Below, in pieces: positions 24,224 to 32,316 of a DNA stretch of 36,139 nt. The position numbers and the translations under genes are program-made. Position 1 is the first letter of the stretch. Every line of letters starts with the position of its first letter. Under the pieces are notes generated by a model. The model had not been told where the DNA came from. It was given only the letters and a program-made list of their open reading frames with translations, and made no database searches. The stretch covers positions 1-36,139 of the forward strand of contig CAIMZS010000132.1 in NCBI GenBank assembly GCA_903846015.1, read 5' to 3'. This stretch comes from an uncultured Anaerolineae bacterium. Its GTDB lineage: Bacteria > Chloroflexota > Anaerolineae > Anaerolineales > Villigracilaceae.

Positions 24224-24901
24224 ATGTCGACAATAGAGAACTTGTCTGAATTCATGCGTTACCTGGCTGCTCACACGCAAGCGGATGAAAATCTGCCTGC
24301 GTTATCGACATTAAGCGATGAACTGGGTGTAAGCGTTGCCAGTCTGCGCGAACAATTGGAAGTGGCCCGCGCTTTGGGGCTGGTGGATGTTCGCCCACGC
24401 ACGGGTATTCGGCGTCTGCCATTCACTTTCCTGCCCGCTGTCCAACAGAGCCTTGGCTATGCCATGGCGCTTGACCCGAACAATTTTCAATTATTTGCTG
24501 ATCTCAGGCAAAACATCGAAGCTGCCTATTGGCATGAAGCCGTTCAAAAATTAACATCCGAAGATCACTCCCGCCTTAAGATTCTTATGGAACGAGCCTG
24601 GCGCAAACTTGATGGCCGCCCAATTCAGATTCCTCACGACGAACACAAACAACTTCATCTCATCATTTACTGTCGGCTGAATAATCCATTCGTTAGCGGC
24701 ATTTTGGAAGCTTACTGGGAAGCTTATGAAGCAATTGGGCTAAATGTTTTTACCGATTATAACTATCTCCGCAGTGTATGGGAGTATCATGAAAAAATGG
24801 TAAATGCCATCTGCATTGCAGATTTTGATTCTGGATACCGCGCACTAGTAGAACATACTGACTTACTTTCAGATCTTCTTGACCACCGCCCGGTAAAATA
24901 A
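24224..24901 (+). CDS. GntR/FCD-type transcriptional regulator
   Basis: A 225-residue regulator. The N-terminal winged helix (about 1-70) is seen in STLSDELGVSVASLREQLEVARALGLVDVRPRTGI, followed by a mostly helical C-terminal domain like FCD (FadR C-terminal domain), with LRQNIEAAYWHEAV and H-rich EHKQLHLIIYCRLNNP. FCD proteins bind organic or amino acids, sometimes through a metal. Start: ATG at 24224 because the promoter TTGACC/TATATT is upstream and the extra N-terminal residues would be hydrophobic. The stop is 28 bp before korA on the same strand, so the two are probably one operon and the regulator may control korAB. The ligand is unknown. Confidence 0.75.
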   Translation: MSTIENLSEFMRYLAAHTQADENLPALSTLSDELGVSVASLREQLEVARALGLVDVRPRTGIRRLPFTFLPAVQQSLGYAMALDPNNFQLFADLRQNIEAAYWHEAVQKLTSEDHSRLKILMERAWRKLDGRPIQIPHDEHKQLHLIIYCRLNNPFVSGILEAYWEAYEAIGLNVFTDYNYLRSVWEYHEKMVNAICIADFDSGYRALVEHTDLLSDLLDHRPVK

Positions 24902-24928
24902 TTTTATTCCAAACCAATTGAGGAGCTT

Positions 24929-26725
24929 ATGACCGAACGTATCGTAAATGACTTTTCCATCGTGGTTGGCACTGCCAATGGTTCAGGTTCGCAAACATCA
25001 AATGCGACAATATTACGCGCCCTGTTCAAAATGGGTATACCAGTTTCTGGTAAAAACTTGTTTCCCAGCAATATTCAAGGTTTGCCAACCTGGTATATTA
25101 TTCGTGCCAGCAAAGATGGATTCACCGCGCGCCGAGATGAACGCGAAATCGTGGTGGCCATGAACCCCAATTCGTTCGAGAAGGATCTGGCAAGTGTCAT
25201 CGTGGGTGGTGTATTTTTCTACGATGATTCCATCAAAAAGCCAATCACACGTGATGACATCACTGTTTACCCGATGCCCGTCAAACAAATCGTACGGAAT
25301 GACCCCAACATTCCTGCCAACTTACGCGATATGATCGCGAACATCGCCTATGTAGGCATCCTGGCTCAGATGATTGGGATTCAGATGGATAAAATCGAAG
25401 CAGCCCTAAGTTTTGCCTTCAAAGGCAAACAAAAAGCCGTCGATCTGAATTTAAATATCGCCAAAGCAGCAGCCACTTGGGCAAGAGAAAATCTGGAAAA
25501 GAAGGATCCATATTACCTGGAGCCAATGAACAAGACCGAAGGGTTAATTATGGCTGACGGTAATACCGCTGCCGCACTTGGCTCTGTTTATGGCGGCGTT
25601 CAATTTGTGGGCTGGTATCCTATTACCCCCGCCACCAGCCTCGCAGAAGAATTGAATGAATATTTACCCAAATTGCGTAAAAGCGTGGATGGTAAAGATA
25701 CATTTGCAGTTGTTCAAGCTGAAGATGAACTCGCTGCCATTGGCATGTGCATTGGCGCCGGTTGGGCAGGCCTGCGTTCAATGACTTCAACTTCTGGCCC
25801 AGGCTTAAGCCTGATGACCGAATTCGTCGGTCTGGCCTATTTTGCGGAAATACCTGTTGTGATCTGGGATGTGACCCGAATTGGCCCCAGCACAGGTTTG
25901 CCTACGCGCACATCCCAGGGTGATTTAAATTTCGCCGCAAATATGGGGCATGGCGATACCGATAATATCATCTTGCTTCCAGGTTCAGTCAATGAATGCT
26001 TTGAATTTGGTTGGCGCGCATTTGACATTGCCGAACGCATCCAGACACCCGTTATCGTACTCGGCGACCTGGATTTCGGAATGAACCAATGGATGACTGA
26101 GGCCTTTAAATACCCTGATGTTCCGATGGATCGCGGCAAAATCCTCTGGGAAGAAGATTTAAAACTACTGACCGAACCCTGGGGCCGTTACCTGGATAAA
26201 GATGGCGATGGAATTCCCTACCGCACGTTGCCAGGAAACCGCTTGCCAGGCAGTTCGTACTTCACCCGCGGCACCGGACACGATGCTTACGCCCGATACA
26301 CCGAAGAATCCGCCATCTGGGAAGCCAACATGGACCGCCTGAAGAAAAAGTTCCAGACCGCCATAGATTACCTTCCAAAACCGGTCATTACCACTGTGGA
26401 CGGCGCTTCACAGGCAATCATTGCTTTTGGGTCAACTGTCCCTGCGGTTGATGAAGCCCGTGTCCTGCTTGAAAAAGAAGCAGGTAAAAAGACAAGCTTC
26501 CTGCGATTACGCTCGATTCCGTTTTCAAATGATGTAAAAGAATTTGTCCAGAAACATGAAAAAGTTTTCATCGTTGAAATGAATCGCGACGGCCAATTGT
26601 ATGAAGAATTGATTATTGCAATGCCCGAACTTTCATCCAAGCTGGTATCTGTTGCTTACAGTGATGGCATGCCACCCACAGCCAAGCGCATTGTAAAAGA
26701 AATCATGGCAAAGGAGAATAAATAA
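24929..26725 (+). CDS. korA: 2-oxoacid:ferredoxin oxidoreductase, fused gamma-alpha subunit
   Basis: With the beta subunit this oxidises a 2-oxoacid plus CoA to acyl-CoA, CO2 and reduced ferredoxin. The 598-residue product has the gamma domain at about 1-190 (IVVGTANGSGSQTSN) and the alpha domain at about 205-598, with GWYPITPATSLAEEL, QAEDELAAIGMCIGAGWAG and TSTSGPGLSLMTE, the pattern of 2-oxoglutarate-type alpha chains. The invariant TRIGPSTGLPTRTSQGDL is present. 2-Oxoglutarate is the best guess for substrate, but pyruvate or branched-chain acids cannot be excluded. Start: ATG with GAGGAGCTT upstream. No delta (ferredoxin-like) subunit is nearby. korB begins one base after the stop. Confidence 0.9.
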   Translation: MTERIVNDFSIVVGTANGSGSQTSNATILRALFKMGIPVSGKNLFPSNIQGLPTWYIIRASKDGFTARRDEREIVVAMNPNSFEKDLASVIVGGVFFYDDSIKKPITRDDITVYPMPVKQIVRNDPNIPANLRDMIANIAYVGILAQMIGIQMDKIEAALSFAFKGKQKAVDLNLNIAKAAATWARENLEKKDPYYLEPMNKTEGLIMADGNTAAALGSVYGGVQFVGWYPITPATSLAEELNEYLPKLRKSVDGKDTFAVVQAEDELAAIGMCIGAGWAGLRSMTSTSGPGLSLMTEFVGLAYFAEIPVVIWDVTRIGPSTGLPTRTSQGDLNFAANMGHGDTDNIILLPGSVNECFEFGWRAFDIAERIQTPVIVLGDLDFGMNQWMTEAFKYPDVPMDRGKILWEEDLKLLTEPWGRYLDKDGDGIPYRTLPGNRLPGSSYFTRGTGHDAYARYTEESAIWEANMDRLKKKFQTAIDYLPKPVITTVDGASQAIIAFGSTVPAVDEARVLLEKEAGKKTSFLRLRSIPFSNDVKEFVQKHEKVFIVEMNRDGQLYEELIIAMPELSSKLVSVAYSDGMPPTAKRIVKEIMAKENK

Positions 26726-26726
26726 T

Positions 26727-27782
26727 ATGGTACAAAACCTTCCTATGGCTGGCGCCAATGTCCAGGTAAATACTGCCGGTCTGAGTAAAAGCGATTACAA
26801 GGGCATGCCCAGCACCCTGTGCCAGGGTTGCGGACATAACTCCATTGCCAACCAGATCATAGCAGCCGCTTACGAGATGAATATTGTTCCGGAAAACGTT
26901 CTCAAGTTTAGCGGCATCGGCTGTTCAAGCAAATCCCCGACTTACTTTCTGAACCGGTCTTTCGGTTTCAATGGCCTGCATGGGCGCATGCCTTCGATCG
27001 CTACTGGCGCGTTATTTGGCGACATGACACTGAAAGGCATTGGCGTATCTGGCGATGGCGATAGCGCCAGTATCGGCATGGGGCAATTCAAACACATGAT
27101 GCGCCGAAATGTTGACATGGTTTACATTGTCGAGAATAATGGCGTTTATGGTCTCACCAAAGGGCAGTTCTCCGCTACTGCTGAAGTAGGCCTGAGCTTG
27201 AAAAAACAGGGCGTAAATCAATATATGCCTATCGATATTTGCATGGAGGCAATTGCTTCCAATGCTACCTTTGTAGCTCGTTCCTTCGCAGGTGACCCAA
27301 AACAGGTAAAGGAACTGCTCAAAGCTGCATTTGCACATCGAGGCATCGCTGTGCTGGATATCATCAGCCCATGTGTTACCTTTAACAACCAGGATAATGC
27401 CTATCACTCGTATGCTTGGGGAAAAGATCACGAAGCTCCTCTTCACGAAATCTCTTATATTCCAGCGCGCGACGAGATCATGATCCCTGATGATTTTGAG
27501 GCCGGCTCTGTTCGCGAGGTCGAAATGCATGATGGCTCGAGCATTGTGCTTAAAAAGCTGGAGCAAGATTACGATCCCACCAGTAAATTCCAGGCCCTGC
27601 AAAAACTGGAAGAGGCTCAACAAAATAACTGGCTGATCACCGGCCTTGTTTACCTTGATACCAAAAAACCAGCATTAAACGATAAATACAACCTGGTTGA
27701 TACTGCCCTGAACCGGCTAACCGAAAAAGATTTGCGACCTGCTCCTGAAACCATCAAGCAGATTAATGCTTTGATGTTCTAA
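26727..27782 (+). CDS. korB: 2-oxoacid:ferredoxin oxidoreductase, beta subunit
   Basis: A 351-residue thiamine-diphosphate-binding subunit, partner of korA. It has CQGCGHNSIA (33-42) with the conserved cysteines, GIGCSSK, and the TPP/Mg signature GDGDSASIG followed downstream by ENNGVYGLT. A third cysteine region (ISPCVTFNN) completes the [4Fe-4S] set of this family. The C-terminal part past about 250 is the usual extension. Start: ATG one base after the korA TAA, with AAGGAG upstream inside the korA end. The pair probably connects amino-acid-derived 2-oxoacids to ferredoxin. Nothing after it in the operon is clearly related; a hairpin follows. Confidence 0.92.
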   Translation: MVQNLPMAGANVQVNTAGLSKSDYKGMPSTLCQGCGHNSIANQIIAAAYEMNIVPENVLKFSGIGCSSKSPTYFLNRSFGFNGLHGRMPSIATGALFGDMTLKGIGVSGDGDSASIGMGQFKHMMRRNVDMVYIVENNGVYGLTKGQFSATAEVGLSLKKQGVNQYMPIDICMEAIASNATFVARSFAGDPKQVKELLKAAFAHRGIAVLDIISPCVTFNNQDNAYHSYAWGKDHEAPLHEISYIPARDEIMIPDDFEAGSVREVEMHDGSSIVLKKLEQDYDPTSKFQALQKLEEAQQNNWLITGLVYLDTKKPALNDKYNLVDTALNRLTEKDLRPAPETIKQINALMF

Positions 27783-27818
27783 CCTATCCGAAACCAAAGA
27801 AGATTAAAAGCGGTTGAA

Positions 27819-27844
27819 GGCTGAAAGATGCTTTCAGCCGCTTT
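27819..27844 (+). terminator. Hairpin between korB and aspA
   Basis: GGCTGAAAG pairs with CTTTCAGCC around a 3-nt loop (27819-27839), then GCTTTACTTT. A second pairing with AAAGCGG is possible. The T-tract is broken, so termination may be partial. Confidence 0.6.
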
Positions 27845-27870
27845 ACTTTCCCAGGATCAGCAATGTTTGT

Positions 27871-27876
27871 TACAAT
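27871..27876 (+). promoter_or_regulatory. Possible -10 box of aspA, leaderless
   Basis: TACAAT lies 6 bases before the ATG at 27883, so the mRNA would begin at the start codon itself. A weak -35 (TTCCCA) lies 17 bp upstream. No Shine-Dalgarno is seen. Confidence 0.45.
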
Positions 27877-27882
27877 GTCCAC

Positions 27883-29283
27883 ATGAAAAAAATAACCTAT
27901 CGAACCGAACATGATCTTCTTGGAGAACGTAACGTACCGTCAGATGTATATTACGGCATCCATACCCTTCGCGCGATGGAGAATTTTCCCATTTCCGGAA
28001 CTTCTATTCAAACCTACCCAGTGCTGGTACATTCTCTCGCCTATGTCAAGCAAGCCTGTGCACTTGCTAATCGGGATTTGGGATTATTGGACAATAAAAA
28101 AGCAGGTGCAATTGAACTTGCCTGTAAAGAAATTCGCGAAGGAAATTTGAACAATCAATTTGTTGTGGATGTGATTCAGGGTGGTGCAGGCACATCTACA
28201 AATATGAATGCAAACGAGGTAATCGCTAACCGGGCGTTGGAAATTCTCGGGTTTGAACGCGGGAATTACAAGGAAATGCACCCTCTCGAACATGTAAACC
28301 TGAGTCAAAGCACCAATGACGTTTATCCTACCTCTGTTAAAGTTGCATTGAGATTTGAGATAGATCGTCTGGTAAATGCCATGGAGGTGCTGCGTCTGGA
28401 TTTTGACAATAAAGCGAAAGAATTTGTTGATGTGCTTAAAATTGGTCGTACCCAAATGCAAGATGCCGTTCCAATGACCTTGGGCCAGGAATTCAGCACT
28501 TATGCAGTCATGCTTTTAGAAGATCAACAACGGCTACGCGAAGCCGCACTGCTTATTCAGGAAATAAATCTGGGGGCAACCGCCATCGGAACAGGAATCA
28601 ATGCCCCATCAGGATATGCCCACCTTGCTTGTAATTATTTATCAGAATTAACCGGTATTCAATTTGTAACCGCCGATAACCTGGTCGAAGCTACACAAGA
28701 CGCAGGAGCTTTTGTCCAACTTTCTGGGGTACTTAAGCGTGTGGCAGTTAAACTATCCAAAGTGTGCAACGACTTGCGCCTGCTTTCATCCGGTCCGCGT
28801 GCCGGTCTGGGTGAAATCAACCTGCCTCCAGTACAAGCTGGGTCAAGCATCATGCCAGGCAAGGTCAATCCGGTTATTCCCGAAGTTGTTAACCAAATCG
28901 CCTTTGAAGTGATCGGGAACGACGTAACTGTCACTTTCGCTGCTGAGGCCGGACAGCTTCAGCTTAACGCCTTTGAACCAATCATTGCTCACAACCTTTT
29001 TAACAGCCTGATCTATCTTCGTCAGGGATGCCTTACACTGGCTGAACGTTGTGTACGAGGCATCACAGCCAACCGCGACCGGCTTTCAGACATTGTCTCA
29101 CATTCGATAGGCATCGTCACTGCCCTAAATCCATATATCGGGTATGAAAACGCCAGTAGCATTGCCCTCGAAGCCTATGCAACAGGCAAAGGTGTGGCTG
29201 AGATCGTACTTGCGAAAGGACTGCTCACCGGAGAACAGTTGGCAGAAATCTTACGCCCAGAAAATCTCACCCAACCAAAATGA
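27883..29283 (+). CDS. aspA: Aspartate ammonia-lyase
   Basis: Converts L-aspartate to fumarate and ammonia, or the reverse. The 466-residue product belongs to the fumarase/aspartase superfamily; the mobile catalytic loop GSSIMPGKVNPV is at about 320-331. It is called aspartase, not class II fumarase, because of the N-terminal RTEHDLLGERNVPSDVYYG and the IPEVVNQIAFEVIGND that follows the loop, both closer to AspA. Other checks fit: GGAGTSTNMNANEV and HVNLSQSTNDVYPTS. Start: ATG 27883; the frame is open upstream but the -10 box and similarity point here. It feeds the fumarate/C4 pool, in line with the amino-acid catabolic genes around it. Confidence 0.93.
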   Translation: MKKITYRTEHDLLGERNVPSDVYYGIHTLRAMENFPISGTSIQTYPVLVHSLAYVKQACALANRDLGLLDNKKAGAIELACKEIREGNLNNQFVVDVIQGGAGTSTNMNANEVIANRALEILGFERGNYKEMHPLEHVNLSQSTNDVYPTSVKVALRFEIDRLVNAMEVLRLDFDNKAKEFVDVLKIGRTQMQDAVPMTLGQEFSTYAVMLLEDQQRLREAALLIQEINLGATAIGTGINAPSGYAHLACNYLSELTGIQFVTADNLVEATQDAGAFVQLSGVLKRVAVKLSKVCNDLRLLSSGPRAGLGEINLPPVQAGSSIMPGKVNPVIPEVVNQIAFEVIGNDVTVTFAAEAGQLQLNAFEPIIAHNLFNSLIYLRQGCLTLAERCVRGITANRDRLSDIVSHSIGIVTALNPYIGYENASSIALEAYATGKGVAEIVLAKGLLTGEQLAEILRPENLTQPK

Positions 29284-29344
29284 CTATGCGCTTCCATCTT
29301 TTCCTCACCGACCAGATTTATCAATTTGAATGGAAAACTGACTC

Positions 29345-29767
29345 ATGATCGAAATAAATTCCTCGCTCCAACTCGATGACAGCGAGATTACCATGGAGTT
29401 CATTAGGTCCAGTGGTCCTGGCGGACAAAACATCAACAAAGTTGCCACAGCAGTTCAGTTGCGGTTTGAATTACGTAAATCAACTTCACTATCGATTGAT
29501 GTCAAAGACCGCCTGGCCAAGCTGGCTGGGCGCCGCCTTACAGATGATGGTATCTTAATAATCGAAGCGAAACGATTCCGCACCCAGGAGAAAAATCGTT
29601 CAGATGCCTTGCTTCGGTTGGTGGCATTAATCCAAAAGGCGGTGGAGCCACCCAAGCCGCGCCACGCTACGCGGCCAACCCTTGCGTCCAAAACCGAACG
29701 CATACAATCCAAGAAACTACGCGGAAAATTAAAAGAAACTCGACAAAATCCGGGGAACTGGGATTAA
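29345..29767 (+). CDS. arfB: Peptidyl-tRNA hydrolase ArfB-like, ribosome rescue factor
   Basis: A 140-residue codon-independent release protein that frees ribosomes stalled on broken mRNA. The GGQ motif is at 26-28 in RSSGPGGQNINKVAT. There is no stop-codon recognition domain. The tail from about 105 is basic (KTERIQSKKLRGKLKETR) and, as in E. coli ArfB, would enter the empty mRNA channel. The N-terminus is normal for the family. Start: ATG at 29345 with only a weak ribosome-binding site. It follows aspA by 61 bp and precedes the EamA transporter by 24 bp, with no functional link evident. Confidence 0.9.
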   Translation: MIEINSSLQLDDSEITMEFIRSSGPGGQNINKVATAVQLRFELRKSTSLSIDVKDRLAKLAGRRLTDDGILIIEAKRFRTQEKNRSDALLRLVALIQKAVEPPKPRHATRPTLASKTERIQSKKLRGKLKETRQNPGNWD

Positions 29768-29791
29768 TTCAATTATCGAGTTGGAGTAATC

Positions 29792-30664
29792 ATGAAAAAA
29801 CATTCCATCGCCGGCCTACTGGCCGGTTTGACTGCTGCCGCAATCTGGGGTGGCATGTATGTTGTCACCAAAGTTGTTCTGGAGGTTTTTCCACCCTTCA
29901 CGCTGCTCCTGGTTCGGCTTGTGCTTGGCTTCCTGACCCTGGCAATCATTATCTTGATGCGCGGCGGTTTCTCAGTCACCAAACGCCAGTTCTGGGCATT
30001 TTTTGGAGTTGGCACAGTTGGTTACGGGTTATCGATGGGGTTCCAACTTGTAGGAACAAAACTCTCAACTGCGGCGAATGGATCTCTAGTTACATCAGCC
30101 ACACCTATGCTTGTATTACCATTTGCATATTTTTTGCTAAAAGAACCCATTTCCCGAACAAAGTTAATCGCGGTTTTTGTAGCCAGTATTGGTGTTCTTG
30201 CGGTGATTGACCCTCGCAACGCCCAAATCTCACCATCTGTGTTTCTTGGTAATGTTCTCCTGCTTGGGGCAGCCGTCACTTGGGCGCTGTACTCTGTTTT
30301 AGTCCGTAAAGTTTCCGCCGGGGTAGACATGTTACAGGCATCTGCCGTCATGCTGCTGGGCGGGTTGCTATTTACCATTCCCGCCAGCGCACTGGAATCA
30401 ATCAATCAACGGATCGGCATCATTACTCCGGGCATTATTGGTGGCCTCATCTTTCTTGGCGTGATCTCTACTGCCGTTGCAATGTTCTTGTGGAATTATG
30501 CCTTTGCAGAACTTCCAGCAGCAGTAGCTTCCTTAACGTTTTTTGCCCAACCATTGGTGGGCACATTACTGGGCTGGTTCTTCCTGGGAGAAGAAATCAC
30601 CGCCTTATTTATCATCGGGGGGCTATTGATCGGAATCGGGATCATCATCTCTAGCAGAGAATAG
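29792..30664 (+). CDS. EamA/DMT-type transporter
   Basis: A 290-residue inner-membrane protein of the drug/metabolite transporter superfamily. It has two EamA repeats of about five transmembrane helices each (about 7-140 and 150-288). The first ends near IGVLAVIDP, the second with FFLGEEITALFIIGGLLIGIGI; the ends LLKEPISRTKLIAV and LGEEIT mark corresponding positions in the two repeats. Such proteins export or import amino acids, nucleobases or drugs, and the substrate cannot be deduced. Start: ATG with TTGGAGTAA upstream. The gene stands between arfB and pyk and ends at a bidirectional terminator. Confidence 0.85.
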   Translation: MKKHSIAGLLAGLTAAAIWGGMYVVTKVVLEVFPPFTLLLVRLVLGFLTLAIIILMRGGFSVTKRQFWAFFGVGTVGYGLSMGFQLVGTKLSTAANGSLVTSATPMLVLPFAYFLLKEPISRTKLIAVFVASIGVLAVIDPRNAQISPSVFLGNVLLLGAAVTWALYSVLVRKVSAGVDMLQASAVMLLGGLLFTIPASALESINQRIGIITPGIIGGLIFLGVISTAVAMFLWNYAFAELPAAVASLTFFAQPLVGTLLGWFFLGEEITALFIIGGLLIGIGIIISSRE

Positions 30665-30706
30665 ATACTGATCCGGAAAGCTGTTTATTTTCCTTCAGCC
30701 ATCGAC

Positions 30707-30745
30707 AAAAAAAATGGGCAGCTCATTTGAGCGGCCCATTTTTTT
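30707..30745. terminator. Bidirectional terminator between EamA and pyk
   Basis: An A-rich run plus TGGGC (to 30719) pairs with GCCCA and a T-run (30734-30745). An inner GCTC/GAGC stem extends the hairpin. A and T tracts on both sides suit the two converging genes. Confidence 0.85.
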
Positions 30746-30748
30746 GTT

Positions 30749-32188
30749 CTAAAGTTTTTCGCCCACGTTGTGAAGTAAAGCCATATTGGATGGTCTCACA
30801 GTACTTACAGGAAATCCACTGATCACCACAACTTGTTGACCAGGTTCAACCCATCCTGTGGCAGTCAATTTGTTATCAGCTTGATTAACCATTTCACGCA
30901 AAGTTGATGCCATCGGAACCAGGTATGGGATCACCCCCCATAACAAAGCCATTCGCCCATAAGTTGTGTGGGTGGGCGTAAACGCCAAAATAGGAACCCT
31001 TGCTCGAGCCTTTGACATAAGAAGCGCAGTACGACCGGTGTGAGTAAAAACAGCAATTGCAGCCACATTTAGGTCATGCGCCAGTTCACGCGCAGCTCGC
31101 GTCATAGAAGCTGCATCATCACCAGTTGCGATTGATGGTGGGTTGTAATGCCCCCATTCAAGGAAACTGGTTTCTGCTGAACGTACAATGCGGTCCATCA
31201 TCTGAACCGATTCGAGCGGAAAAGCGCCGCTGGCAGTCTCGCCAGAAAGCATGACCGCATCCGTCCCATCAAAAATTGCATTTGCGACATCTGAAGCTTC
31301 GGCGCGGGTAGGCAATGGATTCAGGATCATGGAATCAAGCATTTGTGTGGCAGTAATGACAATTTTTCCATGTTGGTTTGCGGCCTGGATAATACGTTTC
31401 TGGGCAATCGGTACCCTTTCAGGCGACATTTCTACGCCAAGGTCGCCCCTTGCAACCATGACACCGTCCGCTACATTTAATATTTCTTCAAGGTTGTCCA
31501 ACGCTTCCGGTTTTTCCAGCTTTCCTATTACCAGTGGGTGGGCACCCTCTTCATCCATCTCTTCCATCGCATTGCGAACAGCTTGGATGTCCTGAGCCGA
31601 GCGAACAAACGAAATTGCCACAAAGTCAACATTTTGCGAAAGCCCAAACGCCAGATCAGCACGGTCTTTTTCGGTAAAACCCGGGATAGTCAGCCGTACA
31701 CCCGGTAAATTGATGCCTTTGTGCGATGATAATTTACCGCCCACCTGAACCAGGGCGCGCAAATATTTTTTTCCAGTTTCGGCAACTTGCAAAGAAAGAT
31801 GGCCGTCATCTAATAAAATCTTATCTCCGACAGCAGCGCAATCGAATAATTCTGAAAATGCTACAGGTATTACCTTGTCAACATTGGTGGGCGGCTTTCC
31901 ATTCTCGGCATAGAGTGTCACAACCTCCCCTTCGTTAAGCTCCAATGAAGGATCTAGAATTCCTACCCGTATTTTGGGTCCTTGTAAATCTTGTAATATC
32001 CCTACCGGTCTGCCAAGCTCTTCCGCGAGGCTGCGCAAACAAGCAATCCGCTCTGCATGCTCAGCGTGTGTCCCATGCGAAAAATTCAGCCTGGCAACAT
32101 TCATACCAGCAAGGATGAGCTTCTCAAGCATATTTCTTTCCATACTGGCCGGGCCAATAGTCGCTACTATTTTCGCTCTACGTTCCAT
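30749..32188 (-). CDS. pyk: Pyruvate kinase
   Basis: Makes pyruvate and ATP from phosphoenolpyruvate and ADP. The 479-residue product is full length without the extra C-terminal PEP-utilizer domain found in some Gram-positive enzymes. Clear motifs are AKIVATIGPAS (start), MNVARLNFSHG, the K+/Mg region LQDLQGPKIRVG, the active-site IGKLEKPEAL with Lys, VMVARGDLGVE and SGETASGAFPLE. Start: ATG at 32188 with TAGGAATAATTTG before it; the preceding TTG codon is not needed. It is the most downstream gene on the minus strand in this block, 128 bp after the CoA-transferase gene, where no terminator is seen. Confidence 0.95.
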   Translation of the reverse strand: MERRAKIVATIGPASMERNMLEKLILAGMNVARLNFSHGTHAEHAERIACLRSLAEELGRPVGILQDLQGPKIRVGILDPSLELNEGEVVTLYAENGKPPTNVDKVIPVAFSELFDCAAVGDKILLDDGHLSLQVAETGKKYLRALVQVGGKLSSHKGINLPGVRLTIPGFTEKDRADLAFGLSQNVDFVAISFVRSAQDIQAVRNAMEEMDEEGAHPLVIGKLEKPEALDNLEEILNVADGVMVARGDLGVEMSPERVPIAQKRIIQAANQHGKIVITATQMLDSMILNPLPTRAEASDVANAIFDGTDAVMLSGETASGAFPLESVQMMDRIVRSAETSFLEWGHYNPPSIATGDDAASMTRAARELAHDLNVAAIAVFTHTGRTALLMSKARARVPILAFTPTHTTYGRMALLWGVIPYLVPMASTLREMVNQADNKLTATGWVEPGQQVVVISGFPVSTVRPSNMALLHNVGEKL

Positions 32189-32316
32189 CAAATTATTCCT
32201 ATGTCATAATAAAATGCTGAAGGACATATACTGCCCTTTTGCAAGTAAAACTGCACCATTATCACAAATATTTTGGATCACCTGATTCTAATTTTGTGAA
32301 TTCAACTATCTGCAGT

